Assembly: GCA_964561105.1 (NCBI GenBank)
Contig: CAZLOH010000024.1
Span: 11,615-75,614 of the forward strand
DNA length: 64,000 bases
Reading direction: 5' to 3'
Source of the DNA: JADLHS01 sp964561105
GTDB lineage: Bacteria; Verrucomicrobiota; Verrucomicrobiia; Limisphaerales; JADLHS01
Positions 35,427-44,983 of this stretch are shown piece after piece. The position numbers and the translations under genes are program-made. Position 1 is the first letter of the stretch; each line of letters begins with the position of its first letter. Under the pieces are notes generated by a model. It made no database searches, was not told the origin of the DNA, and saw only the letters and a program-made list of their open reading frames with translations.

Positions 35427-38012
35427 TCATCGCGAACCCGGCGAAGTTTGTCCGGCCGGCTCTGCCGGCTGTCGCCGGATTTTTTCTAATAGCTCACGCG
35501 CCTTGGAATTGTCTGGCTCAAGCCGCAGGGTTTCACTGAACTGCCGGGCAGCTTCACCCGTCTGTCCCGCTCTCGCCAGTGCCACTCCGTAATTGAAATG
35601 CGCGTCCGCCGACTCGGGGCGCAGGTGTGCTGCCTCCGCGAAATGTGGCAGGGCTTCGGTCACCATGCCTTGCTTCGCGAGCGCGAGTGCCAGACGCAAA
35701 TGGGCTTCGCCAAAGTCCGGCTGGACGCGCACCGCTTCGGCATACTGCGCCGCCGCCGCCGGCGCATCCGTGGGCAGCAGGACATTGCCCAGATTGAAGT
35801 GGGCTACGGCCAGTTGCGGGTTGATGCGCAGCGCCGCCTGATAATGAGCCATGGCGCCCGCCTTGTCTCCGCGCAGGGCGAGCACGCGGCCCAGATTCAC
35901 ATGCGCCGCCGCGTTGTTGGTATCGAGCTTCAGCGCCTGTTCGTACTGGGCGATGCCTTCATCCAGCTTTTGCTGCTGCACGAGCACATGCCCCAGATTA
36001 ACGCGCGCCTCCGCGAAATGAGGTTGGGCGCGCACCAGGGTTTCCAACTCGCGCTGCGCCTCGGTGAACCGACCCAGGTTCGCCAGCGCCAGGGCGCGAC
36101 CATTGCGGGTCTCGGGCAAACTCGGATTTCGATGCATGGCCTCCTCGAAACAGGTCAACGCCTCCGCACTCCGGCCGCTCGCATCCAGCAGATTGCCCAG
36201 ATGATAATACGCCCGCGAGGCCTGCGGCAGCAGCCGTATCACCTCGCGCCATTGTTCCATTGCCGGTGCTGTCGTGTTGTTGGCTTCGAGTAATCGGGCG
36301 AAGTTTTCGTGCAACATCCAGTCGTTGGTCGCGGCCTGGACGGCGGCACGACTCTCGGCGACCACTTGTTGATAGTGCTCCGGAGTCAACCGCGCGTCGA
36401 GTTCTTCGATCCGCTCCTGCCACCGGTGATCGCGATCCGCCTGGCCGAACTGGGAACTGAAGGGGGGCCGCTGTAACCGCTTGCGGACCTCCGCATAGAC
36501 TTCCCGCCGATGCCAGTCCGTCCAACCCAGCCGCCGCGCACACTCGTCGGAGGTGGGAAATTTTGTTCGCGCTGACCGGGTCACGGACGGCGGCAAGGCT
36601 TGCAGCACTTCAGCGAACAAGGCGCGGGCCAGCAGATAATTTCCAGCAAAGTTGAAATGGACGTGTTCGTAAAACTCCTCTTCCCCCGGGATGCCATTGG
36701 CGCTTTGCTCCGCGATAAGGCGGGCGGCATCCACCAGTTTCGCCTCGCTCGGCTGAGCCGCTGCCTGCGCGCGGATGGCTTCGTTGATTTCGTCGTCCGC
36801 CCGAAACCGCAGCGTGTCGTATTCTTTGGCGAGATTGAAATGCGCACGCGCCAGATCATTGCTCTTCAACGCGAGTTCGCAACGGGCCAGTTGAAAGTAA
36901 AGCCGCGCAGGGGTGGGTTCCTTGCGCGCGACTGCCGATTGTTGCAGTTCGTTGAACTGCTTGAGAGCGGCGTTGAAATCGCGCGCGCCAGCCAAGGCGA
37001 CTCCGCGCGCGAAGGCCGTTTCAAACTGCGCGTTTGCCGCTGGGTCGTGAGTGGTGCTGGATTGGGACGCGAACGGCGGCGAGTCCTTGAGGTTCACCGC
37101 CACCGTACTGAGAATGACTTTCGCCCCCGCCTTATTTCCGATTGCCACGATGTCCGCGAGGTTCGCCCGAAAGTTCCGGTAAACCCGCGGCAATCGCGGA
37201 TCACCGCGCGGCACCTGCTGTTTCAGGAACATTTCCATGCCGGCCCAATCCGCCGTGGACCGATCGCCCCAGGAGTTCAACCATTGCACAGCGCGAAACT
37301 TTTTGAGCCAGACTACCGCGCGGACGACGGCGAGTGGCGGCGCTTGCCCGCCAAAGACGGTCCCGGCACCGAACGGTCCCACCACCTCGTTGTTGCCCAG
37401 ATAAACAATCCAGACATCCGCTTGCAACGGCGCGCAGTCCCGGGCGATTTCACGCACGACATGTGAATTGATGGCGGTCATGGCGGCGTTGATGACCTCG
37501 AACCGATGACCGGGAAATTTCAGTTCTAACATCGCTTGCAACACGCGGGCGACACCAAAGGCGGGCGCGGGATCCCCCATGGCGGCGGACTCCCCGAGGA
37601 CGACAATCCGAACCGTGTCGGGTGGCTTGTGCGACGAGATCTGCACCGGCAGCGGAGTGCGGGCCATCGCGGGTGGAAAAAAACGCCAGCCGAATTGTGG
37701 ATTATCCGTGAGCACCTCCTGTCCGCCAAGCTGCTGCCGAAGGAAAAAGCCGGTTGGATATCCATAACCCACCGCCCGCAGAAATATCTCCAGCAAAGCC
37801 AGCAGCAGAATCGGACTGGACAGGGCGAGGAGCCGAAACAACCAAAGCTTGCCGCGCGCCGGTTGGTTCTGCCGACGCTCCGGGACAGGATTTGGTTTGG
37901 ACTGCGATCGCGGCTTCAATGACTCACAAATTACCAGCCGTCCGGAGGCGCATGAAGTAAAAAGCGGCAACTGGACGTTGTTCCATTGGCCGCTCCAATA
38001 CGAAACGCGCAT
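35427..38012 (-). CDS. SGNH-like domain protein with C-terminal TPR repeats
   Basis: A protein of about 861 residues from the ATG at 38012; a TTG at 37919 is an equally fair start, since the residues between look non-coding. One membrane helix (LLALSSPILLLALLEIFL) leads into an extracytoplasmic domain with VVLGESAAMGDP (GDS-like block) and WIVYLGNNEVVG, resembling SGNH hydrolases. The last 370 residues hold about eight to ten TPR repeats. Similar proteins occur in Verrucomicrobia, without known activity. The GES in place of GDS keeps the serine. Confidence 0.78.
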   Translation of the reverse strand: MRVSYWSGQWNNVQLPLFTSCASGRLVICESLKPRSQSKPNPVPERRQNQPARGKLWLFRLLALSSPILLLALLEIFLRAVGYGYPTGFFLRQQLGGQEVLTDNPQFGWRFFPPAMARTPLPVQISSHKPPDTVRIVVLGESAAMGDPAPAFGVARVLQAMLELKFPGHRFEVINAAMTAINSHVVREIARDCAPLQADVWIVYLGNNEVVGPFGAGTVFGGQAPPLAVVRAVVWLKKFRAVQWLNSWGDRSTADWAGMEMFLKQQVPRGDPRLPRVYRNFRANLADIVAIGNKAGAKVILSTVAVNLKDSPPFASQSSTTHDPAANAQFETAFARGVALAGARDFNAALKQFNELQQSAVARKEPTPARLYFQLARCELALKSNDLARAHFNLAKEYDTLRFRADDEINEAIRAQAAAQPSEAKLVDAARLIAEQSANGIPGEEEFYEHVHFNFAGNYLLARALFAEVLQALPPSVTRSARTKFPTSDECARRLGWTDWHRREVYAEVRKRLQRPPFSSQFGQADRDHRWQERIEELDARLTPEHYQQVVAESRAAVQAATNDWMLHENFARLLEANNTTAPAMEQWREVIRLLPQASRAYYHLGNLLDASGRSAEALTCFEEAMHRNPSLPETRNGRALALANLGRFTEAQRELETLVRAQPHFAEARVNLGHVLVQQQKLDEGIAQYEQALKLDTNNAAAHVNLGRVLALRGDKAGAMAHYQAALRINPQLAVAHFNLGNVLLPTDAPAAAAQYAEAVRVQPDFGEAHLRLALALAKQGMVTEALPHFAEAAHLRPESADAHFNYGVALARAGQTGEAARQFSETLRLEPDNSKARELLEKIRRQPAEPAGQTSPGSR

Positions 38013-38072
38013 TGCTCGATCTCCGGATGAATTGAATCTTGGCGTCGTCGCCCAACCGTGGATACTTCGTTC

Positions 38073-38885
38073 ATGCGCACATTGCTCGAAGCCCTCGCGG
38101 CGGAACTGGAACGCCCGCGCCACTTGCCGGCGCAAGTGATCAATTATCTCACCGGGACGTACAGCCTGGATCGCGCCGCCGTCGGAAATTTCCTCGTCCA
38201 TAAACTGCCGGAACTGGAAGACTACGAAGTTGACCTGGCGCTCTCACCGGTTTTTACACCCACGCTGAACGATCAAGCCGTCTTCGCCGAGCTACTCGGC
38301 CAGGAATCCGTCCCCGTGCCGGCTTGGGTGGAGTTGGTTCAACAACTGGTCGGCCGTCCCACCCGCGCACAGTTGATGACGGAGGATGATCAAAAGCACG
38401 CCGTGCCTTTGCGCGACGTGTCGGTGGAGCGCTTCGTGCATCGTTTGAGTCTGGACGGCACGATTTCCGGGCCGCTTCTCGCGTTGGTAAGCCAGTCACC
38501 ACCCACAGATCGCCCGTTGCTCAAGGCCGTCGCCCGGCGCGCCGCCTGGAAGACCGAGCCTCGGCAAAACATTCTGCACCGTTATCTCGCTTCTTCCACC
38601 AACAGCGGAAGCTATCGCCTCGACGACGTGGTTGAATTACTGAAGTTGGTGGAAATCTATCAGCCCGCCGATGAAGCCGGCCTGCTCGCGCAGATTCCGC
38701 ACTGGCTTCAAGTGTTGCGCCAGGAGATCAACGAGTCCGCCGGTGGCAAACCATTCTTCAATGATCGCGTCGAGGGAATGCATGGCGGCGGCCGCGACCA
38801 GCGTCGGCCGAACAACTCACGCCTCACCGCCAAAGAAAATGAGCGGGCCTTTCTCGAACGATTGGCGGAAGCGCTGGACGCCTGA
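38073..38885 (+). CDS. Hypothetical protein
   Basis: A protein of 270 residues from the ATG at 38073; a GTG at 38058 is also open. The sequence is mixed helix and acidic, with no signal peptide, membrane helix or motif I recognise. It begins MRTLLEALAAELERPRHLPA and ends FLERLAEALDA. It is divergent from the SGNH/TPR gene with a very short spacer, so the two may share a control region. Function unknown. Confidence 0.6.
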   Translation: MRTLLEALAAELERPRHLPAQVINYLTGTYSLDRAAVGNFLVHKLPELEDYEVDLALSPVFTPTLNDQAVFAELLGQESVPVPAWVELVQQLVGRPTRAQLMTEDDQKHAVPLRDVSVERFVHRLSLDGTISGPLLALVSQSPPTDRPLLKAVARRAAWKTEPRQNILHRYLASSTNSGSYRLDDVVELLKLVEIYQPADEAGLLAQIPHWLQVLRQEINESAGGKPFFNDRVEGMHGGGRDQRRPNNSRLTAKENERAFLERLAEALDA

Positions 38886-38913
38886 GTGGTTTTGCGCCCT
38901 GATTGCGCGACCC

Positions 38914-40074
38914 TTACGACTCTGACGCGGCAGGATTTTCGCTGGCTACTCTGGCCCAGCCAGCGCGAGCCACCAGCACGCCAATCAAAGTCCCGGCGGT
39001 GTTTGTGAGGAGATCGCTCATCGAGGAGTCGCGATTGGGCAGCCAGACCTGAATCGTCTCAATGATCAGGCTAATGACGGTGCCACTGGCGACGACGAAT
39101 AGCGCATCGGTAAAACTTGACCCGGTTTCGCGATACCGACGGTAACAGTAGAAGCCGAACCCAAAGGGCACGAAGCCCAGCAGATTTAACACAAGGTCCT
39201 GATAGTTTGGTGCGCCGTTGCTCAGATCGTGCCAGGGCAGAGACAGAAATTCTCGGATCAACGGCCGGAAGGTCTCCGGGATCAAGATGTGGTGATGCTG
39301 GCCGGACAGATCTGCCACCACCCGGCCTTTCCCTTCCGAAAACGGATAGAGCGCCACCAGCCCAGGCGTAGTTGCCAACTCCCGGGCGGAGCCTTGCGTC
39401 CACAAAGTTTGGTGCGCGGCGATTTCCGAGGCCGTGAGGGTCCGCTGGTAAATCGCCAGACCGAACACTCGGCCAACCCAGGTATTTCGTCCGTCGGCCG
39501 AGTTGCCCAGGACGATTTGTCCGGCCAGCGCGTCCGCATCCAAAATGAATTCCGGGAAGTGACTGACCAGCACGCCATCGAGATAAAAATCTGTTCCACT
39601 GTCGCTGCCTGTGACCGCGATACATCGCGTCCTGCCGGACACCAACGCTTCGCCCGCTCCAACTTCATGAATCCGGCGTGAGCCTTTGTCTCCTCGCACG
39701 GCCGCCCGTAAAATGATTTCCTGCTGCCACTGGCAGAGCACGAACTTTGAGGGCAACCGACCGTCGTTGATCGTGAGGAGATGAAACACATCGGTGGCAG
39801 GCTTGTTTCCGGCTTCGACCCACAGCTCGACGGAATAGTTTGCGGGCTGACCGGCGGCAAGGCTTGGCCAGGGCGTGGGAAGCGGCGCGGGATCGTAAGC
39901 GATTCCATCGTCTTGAAAATGCAACCCGGCGCGATCTGGCAACCAGCTCACCCGGTTGGCCGGACGAAAAGCGAATGGCCAGAGGCCAGCGACGAAGTAG
40001 CCCATCAACAGCAGAACGGTGAGCCAGCCGAATTTCCGCCGATCCAGAATCCTTTTCAAAAGTCCCCGGATCAA
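38914..40074 (-). CDS. LamG-VanZ fusion membrane protein
   Basis: A 386-residue protein starting from a TTG at 40074 that overlaps the ACT gene's stop (TTGA). One N-terminal membrane helix is followed by a LamG-like jelly roll (about 70-240) with DFYLDGVLVSHF and GRVFGLAIYQRTLTASEIA, a typical LamG ending. The C-terminal 120 residues are VanZ-like, with LNLLGFVPFGFG, an IETIQVWLPNR segment and a final DLLTNTAGTLIGVL. VanZ-like proteins have unclear roles in the envelope. The fusion puts a ligand-binding domain outside the cell. Confidence 0.83.
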   Translation of the reverse strand: MIRGLLKRILDRRKFGWLTVLLLMGYFVAGLWPFAFRPANRVSWLPDRAGLHFQDDGIAYDPAPLPTPWPSLAAGQPANYSVELWVEAGNKPATDVFHLLTINDGRLPSKFVLCQWQQEIILRAAVRGDKGSRRIHEVGAGEALVSGRTRCIAVTGSDSGTDFYLDGVLVSHFPEFILDADALAGQIVLGNSADGRNTWVGRVFGLAIYQRTLTASEIAAHQTLWTQGSARELATTPGLVALYPFSEGKGRVVADLSGQHHHILIPETFRPLIREFLSLPWHDLSNGAPNYQDLVLNLLGFVPFGFGFYCYRRYRETGSSFTDALFVVASGTVISLIIETIQVWLPNRDSSMSDLLTNTAGTLIGVLVARAGWARVASENPAASES

Positions 40075-40487
40075 AGCTCGCGGAGCACCCGCGCCGCCTT
40101 GACCGCATCCGCCTCGGTATCGAGCGCAATGTGGGCGATGAAGGTCTTGCCGATCGTGGCGGAGGAAAACCCGCGCAGATTCAGCCCGTGGCTCGCCAGC
40201 GCGCCGGCAACCCGCCCGGCCTGGCCGACTTTATCCGGACCTTCCACCCGCAACGTGTGCAGGCTGGCGGTTTTGGTAAAACCCGCCGCACCCGCCGCAC
40301 CAACTTGTTTGGCACCCTTGATGGGAGTAACAAACACCACGCCCTTGCCCTTGGGTTCAGCGACTCGTCGGGCAATGACGAGTTCCAGATTAGCGCCACC
40401 GGCTGCCAGGGCCTTGAGTTGCGCGGCCAGTGCGCCAGCGCGATCAGGAATCGAAGCCGCCCACGTATCCACTCGTTGTGATTTCAT
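40071..40487 (-). CDS. ACT domain protein
   Basis: A 138-residue protein with two ACT-like beta-alpha-beta units: residues 1-60 (DTWAASIPDRAGALAAQLKAL) and 72-138 (LHTLRVEGPDKVGQAGRVAG). ACT domains bind amino acids to control enzymes, yet no enzyme domain is attached here. It overlaps the LamG-VanZ gene, which has no obvious metabolic link. A stand-alone amino-acid sensor is the simplest reading. Confidence 0.78.
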   Translation of the reverse strand: MKSQRVDTWAASIPDRAGALAAQLKALAAGGANLELVIARRVAEPKGKGVVFVTPIKGAKQVGAAGAAGFTKTASLHTLRVEGPDKVGQAGRVAGALASHGLNLRGFSSATIGKTFIAHIALDTEADAVKAARVLREL

Positions 40488-40777
40488 AAGATCCGATCCT
40501 TTCTTTGGTCGCCAAAAGTTTTCCGGTCCGTCCCGACCAACCTTCCCGCTTCAAACGCTCCGCCCGATTGGCCGGATGGTTCAGGCCTCAGTTGTCGTAG
40601 ATGCGCGCGAAGTTTGCAAGCCATCTTCTGCGACAGCCTTCATCCGCGATTGCACTACCCAGGCTCTCGACAGCGGTGATTTTCTGAAACAAATCCATCG
40701 CCCGCCGTGTCCTGCTTCAAGTAGGACGGATTGGGACGGATGGTCGCAATCTCTCCGAAGAACGACATGAATATCGG

Positions 40778-40805
40778 TTCACAGAATCGAAAACTCGGGT
40801 AAAAT
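40778..40805 (+). promoter_or_regulatory. Candidate sigma-70 type promoter for the 40878 gene
   Basis: TTCACA (40778-40783) and TAAAAT (40800-40805) are separated by 16 bases; each differs from consensus at one position. A start site near 40812 would leave a leader of about 65 bases, with GGAGG at 40865-40869, eight bases before the ATG. The rest of the 390-bp spacer from 40488 shows nothing else supportable. Confidence 0.45.
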
Positions 40806-40877
40806 GGCGGTGTCAGCCGGGAACAATGGTTCGCGAACTGACGCAACTTAAACAAGCACACTGCGGAGGATAAAATC

Positions 40878-41411
40878 ATGATCATGGCCGATGTTCTCAA
40901 AATTTTTCTAATCATCGTTGGCTTGCTGACGGTCTATGTCAGCTACTGGCTGGTCGCTCAAGCCCTCTTTCCCACCTTGGTGGAGCGGGCACGCCAGCAA
41001 TATGCCCGGCCGGTCAAGATTACGCTGATCGGTCTGGGCGCGGCCGCGCTGCCGGTCCTCTTTGGGGCGTTCATCTCCAATCTGCCCAATCCGATGTTGA
41101 AGCTCACTGGCGTCACCCTCATGCTCGTTCCCGCTCTGCTCGGATTAGTCGGTTCGGCGGGATTGATTGCCCGGATTGGCGCCGGCCTGCCAACGCCGGC
41201 CGATGAGCAGCAGCCCTGGCGGCGGGTATTGCGCGGCGGCATCCTGTTTGCCCTGACCTTTCTGCTGCCGTTCGTTGGCTGGTTCGTGTTGCCCATCTGG
41301 GCGTTGGTGAGTGGATTCGGTGCGTTTATTATGAGCGTGAAAGAGTCCCGGAACCCGGCGACCGCCGCTCCGCCGCCGATTGGCCTGACGACGGCGCCCG
41401 GCGCGATGTAA
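40878..41411 (+). CDS. Hypothetical four-helix membrane protein
   Basis: A 177-residue protein with four hydrophobic helices (about 7-30, 46-66, 74-97 and 120-148), no recognised motif and a proline-rich C-terminal tail. A good ribosome-binding site (GGAGG, eight bases upstream) supports this start. Its stop overlaps the start of the DUF1800 gene (TAATG), so it belongs to the DUF1800/DUF1501 operon. Its function is unknown. Confidence 0.75.
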   Translation: MIMADVLKIFLIIVGLLTVYVSYWLVAQALFPTLVERARQQYARPVKITLIGLGAAALPVLFGAFISNLPNPMLKLTGVTLMLVPALLGLVGSAGLIARIGAGLPTPADEQQPWRRVLRGGILFALTFLLPFVGWFVLPIWALVSGFGAFIMSVKESRNPATAAPPPIGLTTAPGAM

Positions 41412-42928
41412 TGAAACTGTCCCGGCGAATTTTTTTGAAAGTGGGTGGCAGCAGCGCCGCCTTGTTGGCGACGGTGGGTTGCAACCAACTCCCCCGCGAA
41501 CTTCGTGCGCTCTACGAATCACCGAGGAACAGCGGCCCATTCCAACCACCCCTCGCGGACGACATTGATGCGGTGACTCATGTATTGAATCGAGCGGCCT
41601 TTGGCCCACGGCCGGGCGACTACGAACGGATTCGCAAACTGGGCGCAAGCCCGGAGCAGGCGGCGGAACTTCACCTCGAACAGCAGTTGCATCCCGAACA
41701 AATTGACGACGAAGATGCCGAGTACGCGGTCCGCCGGTTTGAAACCCTCGCCGAACCGCTGGGCGAACTGTTCGAGTACCAGGAAGAGTTGCTGCAACAT
41801 GAGTTGATGCGCGGAACGCTCACCCGCGCGGTGGAATCGGAACGGCAATTGTACGAAGTGATGGTTCAATTCTGGTCGGATCACTTCAACATTGATCCCT
41901 CCAAAGGCGACTGCAAATGGCTCAAGGTGGCGGATGACCGTGACGTGATTCGCCAGCACGCGCTGGGCAAATTCCCGGAAATGTTGCGCGCATCCGCGCT
42001 CAGCCCGGCCATGCTCTGGTATCTCGATGGACGGGTCAATCGCCGGGAGAACATGGCGCAAAAGCCAAACGAGAATTACGCGCGGGAGCTGTTGGAGCTG
42101 CATACGTTGGGTGTTCACGGCGGCTACACGCAGAAGGATGTCATGGAAGTGGCGCGCTGCCTCACCGGCTGGACGGTGCGCTCCACGGGCGAGAAGCCGT
42201 ACTTTCAGATCGGCAAGGTGGAATTCAAACTGGCCGAACATGATTGCGGTCGCAAACAAGTGCTGGGGCATGAAATCCCCGCCCTCACCAACGACCTGGA
42301 TCGCGGACAGCAGGAGCAGTTTGGGCGGATGGAATTGGATCGCGTCCTCGAAATCCTGGTGACTCATCCGGCCACCGCGCACCATCTCAGCACCAAGCTC
42401 TGCCAGCGGTTCATTGCCGACGAACCACCCGCCACGGCGGTGGAGGTCGTGACCGCCGCGTTCACGAAAAGCAAGGGCGACATCCGCGACACGTTGCGGG
42501 CCTTGTTCGCCACGGATGAATTTCGCCGGCAGCGCGGCAATAAATTCAAACGCCCCTTTCACTACGTGGTCTCGGCCTTGCGCGGGACAGGGGCGCGCAC
42601 CAATGCCGGCATGGAGATCATTGATTATCTGCAGCGCATGGGGCACGCCCCTTTCAACTACCCCACGCCCGACGGCTACCCGGAACCCGCCGCGCCATGG
42701 ATGGGCACGTTGCTCTGGCGCTGGAATTTTGCGCTTGCCCTGAGCGAGAATAAAATCAAGGGCACGAACCTGGACTCCGTGTTGCTTCAGAACAATGCCG
42801 GCGGCGACATTGGTTTAATGGCGCATCTCCTCGGGCGCAAACCTACGGCGGAAGAAACTCAAGCCTATCACGACTCCGGCGCCGGACTGGCCTTGATCTT
42901 GTCCTCGCCCGCTTTCCAAAGGTGCTGA
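41411..42928 (+). CDS. DUF1800 family protein
   Basis: A 505-residue protein. The N-terminus is a twin-arginine signal (SRRIFLKVGG) with a lipobox-like ATVGC, so it may be an exported lipoprotein. The DUF1800 body includes HVLNRAAFGPRPGD, VMVQFWSDHFNI, RELLELHTLGVHGGYTQKDV and CLTGW, all typical of the family. DUF1800 and DUF1501 proteins almost always occur as pairs in Planctomycetes, Verrucomicrobia and other groups, with unknown biochemical role. The DUF1501 gene starts one base after its stop. Confidence 0.9.
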   Translation: MKLSRRIFLKVGGSSAALLATVGCNQLPRELRALYESPRNSGPFQPPLADDIDAVTHVLNRAAFGPRPGDYERIRKLGASPEQAAELHLEQQLHPEQIDDEDAEYAVRRFETLAEPLGELFEYQEELLQHELMRGTLTRAVESERQLYEVMVQFWSDHFNIDPSKGDCKWLKVADDRDVIRQHALGKFPEMLRASALSPAMLWYLDGRVNRRENMAQKPNENYARELLELHTLGVHGGYTQKDVMEVARCLTGWTVRSTGEKPYFQIGKVEFKLAEHDCGRKQVLGHEIPALTNDLDRGQQEQFGRMELDRVLEILVTHPATAHHLSTKLCQRFIADEPPATAVEVVTAAFTKSKGDIRDTLRALFATDEFRRQRGNKFKRPFHYVVSALRGTGARTNAGMEIIDYLQRMGHAPFNYPTPDGYPEPAAPWMGTLLWRWNFALALSENKIKGTNLDSVLLQNNAGGDIGLMAHLLGRKPTAEETQAYHDSGAGLALILSSPAFQRC

Positions 42929-42929
42929 C

Positions 42930-44054
42930 ATGGCTGAAGTGCAAACCATCTTGACCGGCAATGGCGACCAGCGACAAGCCTTGGTGGTGGTCTTCCTGCG
43001 CGGCGCCGCTGACGGTTTGAACCTCGTCGCTCCGTTGCAGGATGACGGTTATTATCGCGCACGACCGCGGATCGCCATCAGCCGGAAAGCGTGCGTGCCG
43101 TTGGATGGCTTTTACGGATTGAATCCGTTGTTGAAGGAACTTGAGCCGGCCTATCACGAGGGCGCATTGGCGATTGTGCATGCCGCGGGATCGGAGGACG
43201 CCACCCGCTCGCATTTCGAGGCGCAGGATTTGATGGAGCACGGCGGCGTCACCGGCGGTGGGTGGCTTGGCCGCTACTTGCGCGCGCAGAACGAGTCCGG
43301 CAGCGGTCCGCTGGCCGCCGTGGCGTTGGGCAAATCCATTCCCGAATGTTTGCGCGGCTCGCCGGCCGCAACGGTTCTGCAATCGCTCGAGGATTTCTCC
43401 TTTGGCAATCACCGCACCCGCCTCACGCAATCACTCGCCCGATTATACGGAGCGCAATCCGACGCGCTCGCGGCCGCGGGGCGCGATACACTGGACGCGA
43501 TCCAACGCGTGGAGCAACTGCGCAATGCCGCGTACCAGCCGGCGCATGGCGCGGTCTATGGGCGGGATGATTTCTCGCTCGGGCTGTTGCAAATTGCCCG
43601 GCTGATCAAAGCGCGTGTGGGTTTGCAGGCGGCTTCGTTGGATTTGGGCGGTTGGGACTCGCACTTCAGCCAGTCGCTCATCATGGATCCACTCATCGTT
43701 CGGCTGGCCCGGGGCCTGAGCGCGTTTTATCAAGACCTCGGTTCGGAGATGCAGCACACAACGGTTGTCGTGATGACAGAGTTTGGCCGGCGCGTGGAGG
43801 AGAACTCCGCGTTTGGCACTGATCACGGCCGGGGCAGTGTGATGTTCGTCCTGGGTGGCGACATTCACGGCGGTCGCGTCCTGGGCAAATGGCCGGGCTT
43901 GAGTCGCGAAGTGCTCGAAGGCCCGGGTGATTTGCCGGTGACCACCAACTACCGCAACGTGCTCGCCCCAATCCTGCAACGGCACGGCATCGGTGACAAA
44001 CTCAGCCAGGTCTTTCCCGATTTCACCCTGACTCCCCTGCCCTTGTACAGCTAA
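42930..44054 (+). CDS. DUF1501 family protein
   Basis: A 374-residue protein with VVVFLRGAADGLNLVAP near the start, AGSEDATRSHFEAQD, LDLGGWDSHFSQS and VVVMTEFGRRVEEN, the usual DUF1501 blocks that resemble a sulfatase/phosphatase-like fold. Unlike many homologs it has no Tat signal of its own, which suggests cytoplasmic location or co-export with the DUF1800 protein. It is one base downstream of that gene. Confidence 0.9.
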   Translation: MAEVQTILTGNGDQRQALVVVFLRGAADGLNLVAPLQDDGYYRARPRIAISRKACVPLDGFYGLNPLLKELEPAYHEGALAIVHAAGSEDATRSHFEAQDLMEHGGVTGGGWLGRYLRAQNESGSGPLAAVALGKSIPECLRGSPAATVLQSLEDFSFGNHRTRLTQSLARLYGAQSDALAAAGRDTLDAIQRVEQLRNAAYQPAHGAVYGRDDFSLGLLQIARLIKARVGLQAASLDLGGWDSHFSQSLIMDPLIVRLARGLSAFYQDLGSEMQHTTVVVMTEFGRRVEENSAFGTDHGRGSVMFVLGGDIHGGRVLGKWPGLSREVLEGPGDLPVTTNYRNVLAPILQRHGIGDKLSQVFPDFTLTPLPLYS

Positions 44055-44117
44055 ATCGCCCGGCGGCGGAACTCCCGAATTGCTTCGTCCGCCGATTCCG
44101 CTATAACCCCGCGCCAG

Positions 44118-44774
44118 ATGAAGCAATTTCTTCAACCGCTGATTGACTGGTATCTCCATTCGCTGGCCTCGGGCGGCTATCTGCTCGTGGCGTTGCTCAT
44201 GGCGATCGAGAGTTCCATTGTGCCGTTGCCCAGTGAAGTGATCATTCCGCCCGCGGCACACCTGGCCTGGACCGGCGAAGGGTTGTCATTTCTAGGTTTT
44301 CATTTCAAGGGCTGGTCAGCGCAGATCGGCCTGGTCATTGCGGGTGCGATCGGCTCGTGGCTGGGTGCGGCCGTAATGTACTGGGCATCGCGTTGGGCGG
44401 GCCGCCCGCTCGCGCTCCGTTACGGGAAGTACGTGTTCATTTCGGCGGAAAAAATTGAAGGCGCGGAACGTTGGGCGGCGCATTATGGCGCGTTTGGAAT
44501 TTTTGCCTCACGTCTGCTGCCCGTCGTCCGGCACCTCATCGGGATTCCCGCCGGCATCGTGCGGATGAACTTCTGGCGATACTCGGCTTATACTCTGCTC
44601 GGGTCGGCCTTGTGGTGTGCGGTGCTGTGCTGGCTCGGCGTGAAGATCGGCGGCGACATCACCAAGGGAGAGATGCACAAAGTCACGTTCTGGCTGCTGG
44701 GATTCCTCGCGGTCGTGGGCGGGTTGTATTATTTCTTCGTTCACCGGCAAATGAAAGCGACACGATCGCCCTGA
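44118..44774 (+). CDS. DedA family membrane protein
   Basis: A 218-residue protein with about five hydrophobic helices. The family motif appears as IESSIVPLPSEVIIPPA, followed by GAAVMYWASRWAGRP and a later FGIFASRLLPVVRHLIGIPAG, which holds the conserved FxxRxxPxxR. DedA proteins support membrane lipid carrier recycling and proton-motive force. It lies 63 bp after the DUF1501 gene and may be read from the same transcript. Confidence 0.9.
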   Translation: MKQFLQPLIDWYLHSLASGGYLLVALLMAIESSIVPLPSEVIIPPAAHLAWTGEGLSFLGFHFKGWSAQIGLVIAGAIGSWLGAAVMYWASRWAGRPLALRYGKYVFISAEKIEGAERWAAHYGAFGIFASRLLPVVRHLIGIPAGIVRMNFWRYSAYTLLGSALWCAVLCWLGVKIGGDITKGEMHKVTFWLLGFLAVVGGLYYFFVHRQMKATRSP

Positions 44775-44983
44775 CGTGATCGCCGTACGAAGGCTTTCAG
44801 GTCGGGGTCGCACAAGCTCGCGGCTTCGATGCGAAGCCGAACTTCACCTGATCGAAGCGGAACCGGAGCCATCTCCTCCACTCGCACATCTTCCCTGCCA
44901 TGCAAAACAACGGCCTTCACGCCGCTGTTAATGCCGTGGAATCCGCAAAGGCGGAAGCACAGAAATGGCTGCCGATCCGCCAG